DNA of 64,000 nt from Bdellovibrionales bacterium GWA1_52_35 (lineage in GTDB: Bacteria > Bdellovibrionota > UBA1018). Under the pieces are notes generated by a model that was not told the origin of the DNA, did no database searches, and worked only from the letters and a program-made list of their open reading frames with translations. The DNA lies in NCBI GenBank assembly GCA_001769805.1, contig MEPO01000024.1:85161-149160 (forward strand), in the 5' to 3' direction. The position numbers were made by a program, and so were the translations under genes. Shown here one piece after another: positions 26,476-34,827 of the stretch. Every line of letters starts with the position of its first letter. Position 1 is the first letter of the stretch.

Positions 26476-28048
26476 CGCTGATTCTGCAAGCAGCGATGAC
26501 TGCGATGTGATTGGACGGCTCCGGACTGGAGTGCTCCGGCAAATCACAGATCACGGATTGCTGTCCAAGCCCAATCGTTTCGAGGAGCTGTCCGTTTTTG
26601 CGGAAATAGGCGGTTCCGCCCTGGTTCACGTGCTCCTGACATGAGTGCGAATTTGTTGAGAACAGGACAAGCCGCTGAGCTGATAATTTGCTGGAGCCCA
26701 GGACTTTCAAGAGCGGGTCGCAATCTGCATTGACAAGAAGCTTTCCAGAGGGCGTCAATCGGGCCGCAATTTCTGCGATGCTGCTTTCAGTATTGTTGAC
26801 CACCGCAACACTGAGCTCCAGGAACGGGTGAATGACAGGGCTGAGGGAATCAAAGACGGCGGCATCGACTGCCGGATCGCCCAGTACAAGGGAAATCGGA
26901 TCGGCCTTTTCCAGGGACGCGAGTCGAACTGAATCGACAATTACTTCTGTCTCATTTGCGCTACCGACACGAAGTCCGCTTTTGGCCAGCTCCAAAGCAA
27001 TTCCGTGCGCCACCGCCGCAGAGCCATAGACCCCAAAACACGGAATCCGGCCGTCTTCTCTGCCCGGATAAAGATATTCCAGGATCGCCGCTCCCGCGTC
27101 GCGAGCCTTTCCATGCCGGGGATAATGGTGAACCCGAATACCCGGACCGGCGTTGATCTCGATGATCCCGCCTTTCTGACCCCAAGGTGAACTCGTGGCG
27201 TTCTCGAGAATAAGATCGATTCCGCAAAGGGGCAGTCCTATGATTCTCGCCGCTCGTTCGCAAAGATTTCGCACGTCGGGATGCAATTCGTCGGTGATAT
27301 CGTCGCAGCATCCCCCTTGGGACAGGTTGGCGTTCCCTCGAAGAAAAACGGTTGTTCCTGATGCGGGGATATTGTTCAAATTGTGGCCGCCGCTTGCGAT
27401 ATAAGATGTCGCAACGCGATCAAGCCGGATCCGGGTCATCGACTTTTCGCGACCGACTCCTCGCGCGGGATTTTCGTTCTCGATCGCCACCAATTCTGAA
27501 ATCGTGTGAATTCCGTCTCCAGTGACATTCGCCGGTATGCGCTCCGCGGCTGCAAAAACTTTCCCGTTCACGACAAGAACCCGGAAATCGCGTCCGGGCA
27601 GCTGCTCTTCAAGCAGTACCGCTCGTGAGTAGCGCGCCGCCTGCCGGTAAGCTTCGATGATTTCATCCGCCGTTTTCAAGCCAACTGAAACGCCATTTCC
27701 TTTGTGGCCGTCCAGCGGTTTTACAACAACGGGACTTCGGATTTTAGTCAGCGCGTTCCTGGCTGCCTCCTCGCTGCGCACCACGCAACCGGCCGGAACC
27801 GGTATTCCGCCGGCTTTCAGAAGCATTTTCGTGACGTACTTATCCTGGGCGAGATCGACTGAAAGGTCGCTTTCGAGGCAGGTAGTCATCGCACGAATCC
27901 AACGACGGCCCGATCCATGACCGAGCTGAAGCAGATCGAGGTCTTTTCTGTACGCCCAGGGGATTCCGCGCCGCTCTGCAGCCTCGACCACCATTCGGGG
28001 GCTCGGCGCTATTTCTTCGGCTCTTCGGGCCCAGATATCTTCGTTCAT
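26444..28048 (-). CDS. Cyanophycin-synthetase-like ATP-grasp protein with a P-loop-less Mur-like domain
   Basis: 534 aa. It lacks most of the CphA N-domain and starts near GIPWAYRKDLDLLQLGHG (28-45), the entry to the ATP-grasp domain. The ATP-grasp core is well kept: SPVVVKPLDGHKGNGV (105-120), LLEEQLPGRDFRVLVVNG, IPANVTGDGIHTI and IIEINAGPGIRVHHYP (295-310). From about 335 a Mur-like domain begins (IPCFGV), but YGSAAVAHG replaces the GTNGKTT P-loop and the domain is about 200 residues, half the normal size. CphA2 proteins likewise have a non-functional Mur domain. The ATG overlaps the stop of the DUF11-like gene by 4 bp, which makes the order caspase-like, DUF11-like, ATP-grasp one operon. 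Confidence 0.82.
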   Translation of the reverse strand: MNEDIWARRAEEIAPSPRMVVEAAERRGIPWAYRKDLDLLQLGHGSGRRWIRAMTTCLESDLSVDLAQDKYVTKMLLKAGGIPVPAGCVVRSEEAARNALTKIRSPVVVKPLDGHKGNGVSVGLKTADEIIEAYRQAARYSRAVLLEEQLPGRDFRVLVVNGKVFAAAERIPANVTGDGIHTISELVAIENENPARGVGREKSMTRIRLDRVATSYIASGGHNLNNIPASGTTVFLRGNANLSQGGCCDDITDELHPDVRNLCERAARIIGLPLCGIDLILENATSSPWGQKGGIIEINAGPGIRVHHYPRHGKARDAGAAILEYLYPGREDGRIPCFGVYGSAAVAHGIALELAKSGLRVGSANETEVIVDSVRLASLEKADPISLVLGDPAVDAAVFDSLSPVIHPFLELSVAVVNNTESSIAEIAARLTPSGKLLVNADCDPLLKVLGSSKLSAQRLVLFSTNSHSCQEHVNQGGTAYFRKNGQLLETIGLGQQSVICDLPEHSSPEPSNHIAVIAACRISAIQQKTLRAF

Positions 28049-28539
28049 GGAATAATTTCGATTTTGAAGTTCTTGCAGGTTATTCCAGCCAGAAGACTCG
28101 GATGAACGACGCAGACGCGATTCAAGCCGATTCGTCCGGAGTTGCCACGGATGTACATTCCCACATCAATTAGCAATACCTCTCCGGGAGCGAATTTGGC
28201 ATTGCTCCAGGACAGCTCGGTGCCCGCAGGTGCGGGATTCTTTTGGACGAGCGTCGGAATGGGATCGGACCGTCGGAATTTCGTGCGTTTAGGGAGGATA
28301 TTCCTGATGGTCGCACTCGACAGATTGCAGGAACTCTTGTTTTCGATTCTCAGCAGGAGAGTGGTAGCAGAGCCCAAGCGGAGCACACGCGGCCCGATTT
28401 GCCTGATGCTGAGGGGACATGGATCAGGCGGTGGCGGTGAAACTGGCGCTTTGGGTGCTGCCAAACCGGTTATACTGAACAAAAATACGGGAACCGCCAA
28501 GATCCCGTAAAATTTCAAAACCGTGAACAGAGAGTTCAT
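28045..28539 (-). CDS. Secreted DUF11-like protein (copy 1)
   Basis: 164 aa with signal peptide (hydrophobic about residues 7-27, ending TGLAAP) and AAGGAGG five bases before the ATG. After a Pro-rich stretch, one beta-sandwich domain follows: LGSATTLLLRIENKSSCNLS, LPKRTKFRRSDPIP and ELSWSNAKFAPGEVLLIDVG. This is the layout of DUF11/CARDB-type 'uncoupled repeat' domains. Three spaced cysteines are shared with the second copy at 37178-37657, as is the C-terminus 'C-x2-FKI-x2-xP'. It lies between the caspase-like gene and the ATP-grasp gene. Confidence 0.7.
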   Translation of the reverse strand: MNSLFTVLKFYGILAVPVFLFSITGLAAPKAPVSPPPPDPCPLSIRQIGPRVLRLGSATTLLLRIENKSSCNLSSATIRNILPKRTKFRRSDPIPTLVQKNPAPAGTELSWSNAKFAPGEVLLIDVGMYIRGNSGRIGLNRVCVVHPSLLAGITCKNFKIEIIP

Positions 28540-28548
28540 GGAACCTCC

Positions 28549-29547
28549 TTAGTAATTTGTGAAACAGTTTTCGCAGTCTTTGGATGCATTCAGAAGCTCC
28601 AGGACCTCTCCGGAATTTTGCAGCTGCCGGACCACGGACATGATCATCAGGGCTTCGGGCTTGGTTCCGCCAAAGGCGTCTTCAAAGGTTCCAAAGACCA
28701 TCTTGTGATTGAGGTCGGGAAAAAGGCTGCGGATGGAATCCCGCCAGTATTTACGGTTTTTACACGAATAAAAATAGAAAAACTGTTTGCCTGGCAGAAA
28801 TCGTGTTCGCATGAAGTCTTTATCCATTCCGGGAATATTCTTGGTGAACGAGGTGTGAGGAAGTTTGGATTTTTTATGCTTCTGCCCTCTGTACTGATAC
28901 AGGAATGTCTGGCCCAGGAACGTCATCATGAGCGGAGGATAGCGCTTGGTCTTCAGCATCGGTTCGTTCCGAAAATAGATGTTGCGGGTATCCACTTCAA
29001 GCGAGGGATGTTTCCGCCCCATTCGGAAGTAATTTTCAAAAGCACCAAAAGCCGGGCCTTTGCCGTTTCTGGAATGTCCGTGGTACATGACGATTTCATG
29101 TGTGGCGAAAGCGTTGATAAAACGGTTTCGATCTCCTTCGATTGTGATCTCGTAGAAAAGTGCTTTCCCGGCGTCCCGGAAGGTGATGATGGATCCATCC
29201 TCGCTTCGCCTCCAGTCGGTGAGGGTGAGTCCATAATGGCCGCCTAGAATTTTCAGCATTTCAAAAATTTGAGCAGCCCGCTCCGGAAACCAGGCTTCGT
29301 GACCATACCCGATGTAGATCGAAATTTTCCCGTCCCTCGTGAACTCTTGATGATACTGACGAAGGCTGACCTCGATTGGATCCTGTGCTTCACCGGAAGA
29401 GGCGCTGCTTTCGGGCTCCCAGGCATAGGGTTGCTGATCGATTGGATCGAGGAATCCGAAGCTTCCCTGTTTTGCCGACGCACCTGTGGTTCCCAGGCAG
29501 ACGCCTGTTACCAGGAGAATAAACGCGTTTAAGACTTTCTTGGACAT
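28549..29547 (-). CDS. Secreted protein with a possible caspase-like His/Cys dyad (copy 1)
   Basis: 332 aa from ATG 29545-29547, chosen because GGAGG lies four bases upstream. Signal peptide: MSKKVLNAFILLVTGVCLG, cleavage near ASA. The core contains EIVMYHGHSRNGKGPAF (His156/His158) and, about 100 residues on, FFYFYSCKNRKYW (Cys262). A hydrophobic strand ending in 'HGH' and a later strand ending in 'C' is the arrangement of caspase-, gingipain- and clostripain-type cysteine peptidases. I know of no named family for it, so the peptidase call is inference. It is homologous over its full length to the product of 36201-37196, with both motifs kept. Confidence 0.55.
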   Translation of the reverse strand: MSKKVLNAFILLVTGVCLGTTGASAKQGSFGFLDPIDQQPYAWEPESSASSGEAQDPIEVSLRQYHQEFTRDGKISIYIGYGHEAWFPERAAQIFEMLKILGGHYGLTLTDWRRSEDGSIITFRDAGKALFYEITIEGDRNRFINAFATHEIVMYHGHSRNGKGPAFGAFENYFRMGRKHPSLEVDTRNIYFRNEPMLKTKRYPPLMMTFLGQTFLYQYRGQKHKKSKLPHTSFTKNIPGMDKDFMRTRFLPGKQFFYFYSCKNRKYWRDSIRSLFPDLNHKMVFGTFEDAFGGTKPEALMIMSVVRQLQNSGEVLELLNASKDCENCFTNY

Positions 29548-29677
29548 CAAACCTCCATGATTCACCGGGCGCAGAAGACCAGATGATGCGTTTGAAATGC
29601 AATATGCGCAGCGGCTTTTTGGCCGGTATGTGGGTTGCAATCGCTCGAGGCTTGCGAACTGATCGAGAGATACAACT

Positions 29678-30763
29678 ATGATTCATGACAGTGCCGCCGA
29701 GATCTGCAATCATACTAGATTTTCGAGTGCCAAAAAATCGTACGCAACGCGACGAGTTCCCTTGGAAATGATGGAGAGTCTCATCGCCTCAGACGTCGCG
29801 CCGAAATCCGGTGACATCGTTCTCGCTCGCGTTGACGAACTGGGTCAGCATAAAGGCATCGAATTGGAAAACGGCCGCAAAGCGAGGCTGTTTCCGGGGG
29901 ATGAAATCATTCTGGCCTATGGAAATCGATATGCTCCAGATCAATACGAAGCTTTTGTGCCGGATTCCCTGATGCCCTGCCATATGGTGGCCTCGGGCGG
30001 AATCGCGGCAAAGTCATATTGCAAGCACGCCAAGATGAGTGCGCCGACCCGGATCACCCCGCTCGCTTTGATCGGCAATTCTCGTCAGGAAGTTCTGAAT
30101 CTTGCGGAATTTGCACTTCCCTCATTCGACGCACAGCTTAAGTCCGCGCCTTACGTTCTCGGAATAGTCGGTACATCGATGAATTCGGGCAAAACCGAAT
30201 CAGCAACACAAGTGATTCGCGGATTGACGAGGGCGGGGTTCAGGGTCGCCGCGGCGAAGGTGACCGGCACCGGATCCGGTGGGGACCTTTGGTCCATGCG
30301 TGACGCGGGTGCCTCAATCGTACTCGACTTTTCTGATGTGGGCCTGTCAACCACTTACCTGGCTCCTTCGGATCGGGTGGAGCAGGCATTTGGCTCTCTT
30401 ATTGGTCATTGTCGAGCTTCTAACGTGGATGTCATCGTGTTTGAGGTGGCCGACGGCATCTTCCAGCAGGAGACGGCCGCACTGCTCAGCTCTGAAATAT
30501 TTAGGGCAAACGTCAACGGTCTTATCTTCGCAGCACTTGATTCGCTGGGTGCAGTCGCAGGTGTTCAGTGGCTGATCTCCAAAGAATTGCCGGTGCTTGG
30601 CGTTTCCGGTGTTTTGACCAGTTCGCCCCTTTCCATGCGAGAGGCCACCGTTGAAACGCAGTTACCAATCCTTCAAACGGATTCCTTGGGCACCCCCGAA
30701 ATCGCCCAAGTCCTGCAACTTCCGATCGGGAAATGTCGAATTGAGCTGGCTGCGGTTGCCTGA
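29678..30763 (+). CDS. DUF1611-like P-loop NTPase
   Basis: 361 aa. Residues 25-150 form a domain beginning VAPKSGDIVLARVDELG, probably a small beta-barrel. Residues 155-361 are a P-loop domain: VLGIVGTSMNSGKTESATQV (Walker A 165-173), a second segment AAAKVTGTGSGGDLWSM and FEVADGIFQQETAALL. This resembles DUF1611 and the dethiobiotin-synthetase/CobQ group, which use ATP to activate carboxylates. DUF1611 genes are often found near dipeptide epimerases. It is divergent from the caspase-like operon, sharing 130 bp of upstream DNA, and is followed after 7 bp by an alpha/beta hydrolase. Reaction unknown; ligase-like or regulatory roles are both possible. Confidence 0.65.
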   Translation: MIHDSAAEICNHTRFSSAKKSYATRRVPLEMMESLIASDVAPKSGDIVLARVDELGQHKGIELENGRKARLFPGDEIILAYGNRYAPDQYEAFVPDSLMPCHMVASGGIAAKSYCKHAKMSAPTRITPLALIGNSRQEVLNLAEFALPSFDAQLKSAPYVLGIVGTSMNSGKTESATQVIRGLTRAGFRVAAAKVTGTGSGGDLWSMRDAGASIVLDFSDVGLSTTYLAPSDRVEQAFGSLIGHCRASNVDVIVFEVADGIFQQETAALLSSEIFRANVNGLIFAALDSLGAVAGVQWLISKELPVLGVSGVLTSSPLSMREATVETQLPILQTDSLGTPEIAQVLQLPIGKCRIELAAVA

Positions 30764-30770
30764 GTCCCTC

Positions 30771-31619
30771 ATGTCGAACGTATGTTCCTCTCATTCAGAA
30801 GAGTTGGTTCGCGGCCAGATTCATCTCATGGAATCCCGGAATGTTGCCGGATTGGAGTACTATCTTTATCTTCCCACAAGAGGATCCTCGGGTGCGCCCG
30901 TCTTTGTTTCAGTTCACGGCATCTCAGGTAATGCCAGGGAACACGCGGAAGGCTTCGAAGCTCTGGCTGAAAGGCACGGTTTTGTCCTGGTCGCACCCAT
31001 TTTTTCGCCGCCTGATTTCAAGGACTATCAAAGACTAGGAAGAGGGACTCGGGGCAAGCGCGCCGATTTAGCCTTACGCGCGCTGGTTCGGGAGGTATTT
31101 GAAATGACCGGAGCGAATTCCACAGGACTCTATCTCTTCGGCTACTCGGGAGGGGGGCAGTTCGTGCATCGTTTTGTTATGGCCCACCCAAGGGATGTCA
31201 TCGCCTATGTCGTGGGTGCCGCCGGTTGGTACACCTTTCCTCAAGATGATCTAAAGTACCCCCGGGGGCTGCAAAAAAATGGGGAGCTTGCGGGCGTGAC
31301 CTTCGATCCCGCAGAATTTCTTCGGGTCCGGGCCGCTGTAATGGTAGGCGATCGGGACGTTCGTCAGGGGCGCTCACTGAACAAATCGCAGCGCATCTCC
31401 TTGCATCAGGGAACAAACCGCTTTGAGCGTGGACAACGATGGGTGGAGGCCATGAATGTCGCTGCGGAGCAAAATCAATTGGACGCACGTGTGGAGTTTC
31501 ATGCGCTTCCGAAATGCAGGCATTCCTTTTCCCGAAGCATGGAAAAACGCAATATGGGAAAGTACGTCATTGAATGGCTTTTTTCAGAACTCAGTCCTAA
31601 TATCCGAAAAACCACTTGA
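30771..31619 (+). CDS. Alpha/beta hydrolase, cytoplasmic paralogue
   Basis: 282 aa from ATG 30771, 7 bp after the previous stop. The fold is clear: oxyanion strand PVFVSVHGISGNAREH, nucleophile elbow FGYSGGGQF with Ser126, acid in MVGDRDV (Asp194 or Asp196) and His251 in CRHSFS. The pattern is that of esterase/feruloyl-esterase or PHB-depolymerase-like and dienelactone-hydrolase-like enzymes. No signal peptide, unlike the convergent paralogue at 31597-32646, which it overlaps by 23 bp. Its position behind the DUF1611-like gene suggests hydrolysis of an amide or ester in the pathway, but the substrate is unknown. Confidence 0.8.
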   Translation: MSNVCSSHSEELVRGQIHLMESRNVAGLEYYLYLPTRGSSGAPVFVSVHGISGNAREHAEGFEALAERHGFVLVAPIFSPPDFKDYQRLGRGTRGKRADLALRALVREVFEMTGANSTGLYLFGYSGGGQFVHRFVMAHPRDVIAYVVGAAGWYTFPQDDLKYPRGLQKNGELAGVTFDPAEFLRVRAAVMVGDRDVRQGRSLNKSQRISLHQGTNRFERGQRWVEAMNVAAEQNQLDARVEFHALPKCRHSFSRSMEKRNMGKYVIEWLFSELSPNIRKTT

Positions 31620-32646
31620 ATACGCCTTCACCCATCTTACTCTTTGTCATGCAGTTCGAGAAAGAGTGAGCACAGCCCGGAAGGCCGTGGAATTCATGAA
31701 GAGAGTTGATTCCAATGCCCTGTGCGGCAGCCGACATTGCGTCAATCCAGTTCTGCCCGCGTTCAAAACGGTTGTAGCCCTGCTGCAAGTTGATGGAGTC
31801 GGTTGAATAAAGTGAAGAGTCCTGTTGGTTATCCAGATCGCCAACAAAAACCGCACCGGGGACTCTGAGATAACGGTTCGGATCGAAGACCACATTCTGG
31901 AGGTCGCCGGAATTCAGCGTACCTTGCGGATATCGTATTTTTGAGTCAGGGAAGGTGTACCAGCCGGCAGCGCCGACAGCCAGACGCGCGACATCGTCCG
32001 GGTGCGCCATCGCGTAACGGTGGGAGAACTGCCCGCCTCCTGAGTATCCGAAGAGGTAAAATTTCCCGCTGCTCGCGCCGCTGATTTCCCGCACTTCGTG
32101 AACGATGCTTTTGAGTGCCAAATCCGCCCGAGCACCGTCTCTGCCGAGTCTTTGATAATCATCGTAGCGCGTCTGCGGAAAATGGGGCGCGATCAGTATT
32201 ACGCGGTACTTCTCCGCAAAGGACTTGTAGAGATTGGCATGTTCGACATAGTTTTCTGAAATTCCATGAACCGTGACAAAGATCGGTGCATTCTGCGAAC
32301 CCGCCGTCGGTAAATAGAGTAAGTATTCCTGTAGTACGTCCACTCGGAGTTTGAGTTTGTGAAGAACCCCAAGTGAGAGGCCGGGAGGCGCAGTGGGGGT
32401 TGGGGTCGGTGTCGGAGTGACAGTGGGTTTGGGGGTCGAGGTCGGTGTCGGAGTGATAGTGGGTTTGGGGGTCGAGGTCGGCGTTGGTGTGACAGTGGGC
32501 TTGGGGTTCGAAGTCGGCGCAGGCGTATCGGTTGGGTTTGTTGTGACATCGGCCGGCAAAACTGGATCGGTTCCGTTGCAGGCAGTCAAGATGAGCGGCT
32601 GCAGTATGAGCAGAATAGCCGCTAACGGCAATTTGCTGAAAATCAT
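31597..32646 (-). CDS. Alpha/beta hydrolase lipoprotein with Thr-Pro linker
   Basis: 349 aa. The signal peptide ends LILTAC, a lipobox with Cys23. A linker of about 60 residues built from repeated TPTPTSTPKPT units spaces the enzyme from the membrane. The catalytic domain parallels the protein encoded at 30771-31619 throughout: PIFVTVHGISENYVEH, FGYSGGGQFSHR (nucleophile Ser), FVGDLDN and CAHSFSN (His). So one paralogue is cytoplasmic and one is anchored outside. The two genes meet tail to tail, as expected from an inverted duplication. Confidence 0.82.
   Translation of the reverse strand: MIFSKLPLAAILLILQPLILTACNGTDPVLPADVTTNPTDTPAPTSNPKPTVTPTPTSTPKPTITPTPTSTPKPTVTPTPTPTPTAPPGLSLGVLHKLKLRVDVLQEYLLYLPTAGSQNAPIFVTVHGISENYVEHANLYKSFAEKYRVILIAPHFPQTRYDDYQRLGRDGARADLALKSIVHEVREISGASSGKFYLFGYSGGGQFSHRYAMAHPDDVARLAVGAAGWYTFPDSKIRYPQGTLNSGDLQNVVFDPNRYLRVPGAVFVGDLDNQQDSSLYSTDSINLQQGYNRFERGQNWIDAMSAAAQGIGINSLHEFHGLPGCAHSFSNCMTKSKMGEGVFKWFFGY
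32405..32512. repeat. Three tandem 36-bp units coding for the Thr-Pro linker
   Basis: Units at 32405-32440, 32441-32476 and 32477-32512. The first two differ at one base; the third has more changes. Each codes for 12 residues of the Thr/Pro linker of the lipoprotein hydrolase. The repeat number could change by slippage and alter the reach of the enzyme. Confidence 0.8.
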
Positions 32647-32735
32647 TGTCGTGTGTCCCTCTGCGTGAAAATACGAGAAGGGCGCGCGAAAGTAGTGGCA
32701 GTCAGCTATTATTTATTTTTAGAGTGGGCAGAGCC

Positions 32736-33995
32736 CTACTTCGAACATTCCGGGTTTGTGGTCAAAGGGGAGTCCGGCGAGGCCCGGTTCCTGTCTCCCA
32801 GAATGCTCTCGAGCAGTATTCTGGCATCATGTACCTGGTTGGACGATTCTCCTTGGGGATGCCGCTCCAGCGCTTCTGCCGTCAAATACCAGCCTTCAGC
32901 GGATCTTTCCCTTCGCATCAGGACCGGAATGTAGTTGACGCCGTTCACAAGTATTTCACCGTTGGGTCGCTTTGTCAGTCCGACGTTCAGAATGACTGTT
33001 GCGCGTTTCGGAAGTTCGCGGTGGCCACTGACAAAATTTCCCAGAGAATAGAAGACGAATGTTTCCCGTCCATCACGTGTGATCACTTTCTCCCAAGGCT
33101 GAATCGTATGTGGATGAGCGCCCATGACAACGAGCGCGCCGGCTTCGAGAAAGCGCCGGGAGATCTCGATCTGCTTCGGTTTGGGTACATGCATGTACTG
33201 GCCGCCCCAGTGTGGAGTGATGATAACGGCATCGGCCATCCCCCGGCGGACAATACGCCGAATCAGTTTTTCGATCTCAACTGTATCGTTATGGCAGTTC
33301 AGGATTTGATCTTTGGGGTAAGCCTTGTCAGGATTGATTCTTCTGGTGCAGGAAATCCAGGCCAGTCTGATTCCGCGAGTTTCAGTGATCGTGAACCATT
33401 CCCGATTGCCTTCGGAAGCCTTCCGGGTTCCGGCAAAAGGAAGCCCGGCAGCCCTGAGTGCATCAATTGTCCTTTCGAGACCCAAGGTGCCCCGGTCCAT
33501 GGCATGGTTATTGGCGGTTGATACTATATCGAAACCACTGGCGACGAGATCATCCAGCAGATACCGGTGGTAATTCAGCCGTGGCAGGCCCGAGTACACA
33601 ATATCATCGAAAACAAACCCAGGGTCCCGGACCTTGTGCTTGTCTCGATCAATACCCCAGGCAACGGTTCCCTCGAGGTTCGCGTAAGTGACGTCGGCTC
33701 TGGCCAGCAAGTCCTGGATGCGTGCCCAGAGACTCGTGAAACGTGCCGGATCGCGTACGGCCTGAATCTGCGGGTCGTCATGCAGGAGAACGTCGCCTAC
33801 CGCCGCGATCGTCATCTTTTGTCCCTGGGCGCAGGCTTTCGAAAACCGGAGGCCTTGTCTGGACTGATTAAGAATGTCTTCAGGGGAGGGCAGGTCTGGC
33901 TGAGATCCCCACACGGTCTGAGATGAGGTACACAAAGCCAGGGCTGCAAAACCCAGAACTTGAATTGAAAATAGAGTTCTTTCGAAGTGCAACAT
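32736..33995 (-). CDS. CapA-like metallophosphatase-fold protein
   Basis: 419 aa with AAGGAGG ten bases before the ATG and a signal peptide (hydrophobic about residues 10-25, ending QTVWG). The fold is that of CapA/PgsA: MTIAAVGDVLLHD, YANLEGTVAWG, STANNHAMDRG, ITPHWGGQYMHV and GAHPHTIQPWE, with the metal-site Asp, Asn and His residues kept. CapA is needed in Bacillus for export and chain formation of the gamma-glutamate polymer capsule. No CapB or CapC lies here; the CphA-derived ligases and the ABC exporter of this region could supply synthesis and export instead. Likely periplasmic. Confidence 0.85.
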   Translation of the reverse strand: MLHFERTLFSIQVLGFAALALCTSSQTVWGSQPDLPSPEDILNQSRQGLRFSKACAQGQKMTIAAVGDVLLHDDPQIQAVRDPARFTSLWARIQDLLARADVTYANLEGTVAWGIDRDKHKVRDPGFVFDDIVYSGLPRLNYHRYLLDDLVASGFDIVSTANNHAMDRGTLGLERTIDALRAAGLPFAGTRKASEGNREWFTITETRGIRLAWISCTRRINPDKAYPKDQILNCHNDTVEIEKLIRRIVRRGMADAVIITPHWGGQYMHVPKPKQIEISRRFLEAGALVVMGAHPHTIQPWEKVITRDGRETFVFYSLGNFVSGHRELPKRATVILNVGLTKRPNGEILVNGVNYIPVLMRRERSAEGWYLTAEALERHPQGESSNQVHDARILLESILGDRNRASPDSPLTTNPECSK

Positions 33996-34020
33996 CCTTG
34001 CTCCTCCTTGGTTTAGTCGC

Positions 34021-34827
34021 TCAGTTCAGATGGGACTCTTCAATCTCCAGATTCTGCAGCTGCTTATTCAATTTCCCGCGATCAGCCAGAACCGGAAAAC
34101 GCTCCCTCAGACGAGAGGTTTCTTCCAGGTCCAGGTCCACCGTAATCACAGCCTCATCGCTGCGGAAATCGTTCAGCTGCCGTCCAGCTGGATCGAAGAT
34201 CGCACTATCGCCGGAATAGCCGAGGCCATTGCCGGATCCGACGCGGTTCACGCCAATCACATAAGTTTGGGTGTCCAGGGCGCGTGCTCTGAGAAGAGTC
34301 TTCCACTGCTCTCTTCGGGCAGAAGGCCAATTGGCGATAACGACAAAAGCGCCTGTGACTCGTTCCGCCGCTTTCAGGAAAAGTTCGCTGAAACGAAGGT
34401 CGTAGCAAATGACAGGCGCCAGGCTGTGCTTGCCTTCTGAAACCAGCAACAGCTTCTTTCCGGGCCGATACACTTCGTGCTCGCCGGCAAACGAGAAGAG
34501 GTTCACCTTCTGATATACACCGACCAGTAACCCGTCTCGCATAGCCCAGCATTCGTTGTAAGGACCTTCCGGACGCCGGACGGCAGCTCCCGCAAGCACG
34601 AGGGCCTTTCGCCCGCGGGTAAGCGCGAGCAGCTCTGTAAGCAGCGGTGAATCTGGAGGGAGTGCTGCTTCGTCAGGTTTCATTGAAAATCCGGTCAGAC
34701 ACATCTCCGGAAAAATCACGAGCTCAGCGCCGAGATCGTTTGTTTCCTGCAACATCCGTTTGATCTTCAGCAGGTTGGTCGGAGCGTTCTGCCAAGCGAT
34801 ATCCATCTGGCAGAGGGTCACCTTCAT
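34021..34827 (-). CDS. Carbon-nitrogen hydrolase, probable omega-amidase
   Basis: 268 aa. The nitrilase-superfamily triad is complete: Glu41 in LVIFPEMCLTGF, Lys107 in VYQKVNLFSFAGEH and Cys141 in VICYDLRFSELF. The sequence is closest in style to YafV/NIT2 omega-amidases, which hydrolyse 2-oxoglutaramate or 2-oxosuccinamate to the keto acid and ammonia. Its ATG overlaps the stop of the upstream aminotransferase (4 bp), matching the known pairing of a glutamine transaminase with an omega-amidase, as in methionine salvage. No signal peptide. Confidence 0.85.
   Translation of the reverse strand: MKVTLCQMDIAWQNAPTNLLKIKRMLQETNDLGAELVIFPEMCLTGFSMKPDEAALPPDSPLLTELLALTRGRKALVLAGAAVRRPEGPYNECWAMRDGLLVGVYQKVNLFSFAGEHEVYRPGKKLLLVSEGKHSLAPVICYDLRFSELFLKAAERVTGAFVVIANWPSARREQWKTLLRARALDTQTYVIGVNRVGSGNGLGYSGDSAIFDPAGRQLNDFRSDEAVITVDLDLEETSRLRERFPVLADRGKLNKQLQNLEIEESHLN

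Noticed and set aside
22919-28048. Split CphA as a frameshift or assembly break
   Set aside because: The Mur-type and ATP-grasp-type genes are on opposite strands with an ABC transporter between them, and each has its own complete frame.
32405-32512. 36-bp repeats as a CRISPR array
   Set aside because: No spacers; the units are contiguous and encode the Thr-Pro linker of a lipoprotein.
32646-33521. 291-aa plus-strand frame
   Set aside because: Antisense to the CapA-like gene, whose motifs and ribosome site are clear.
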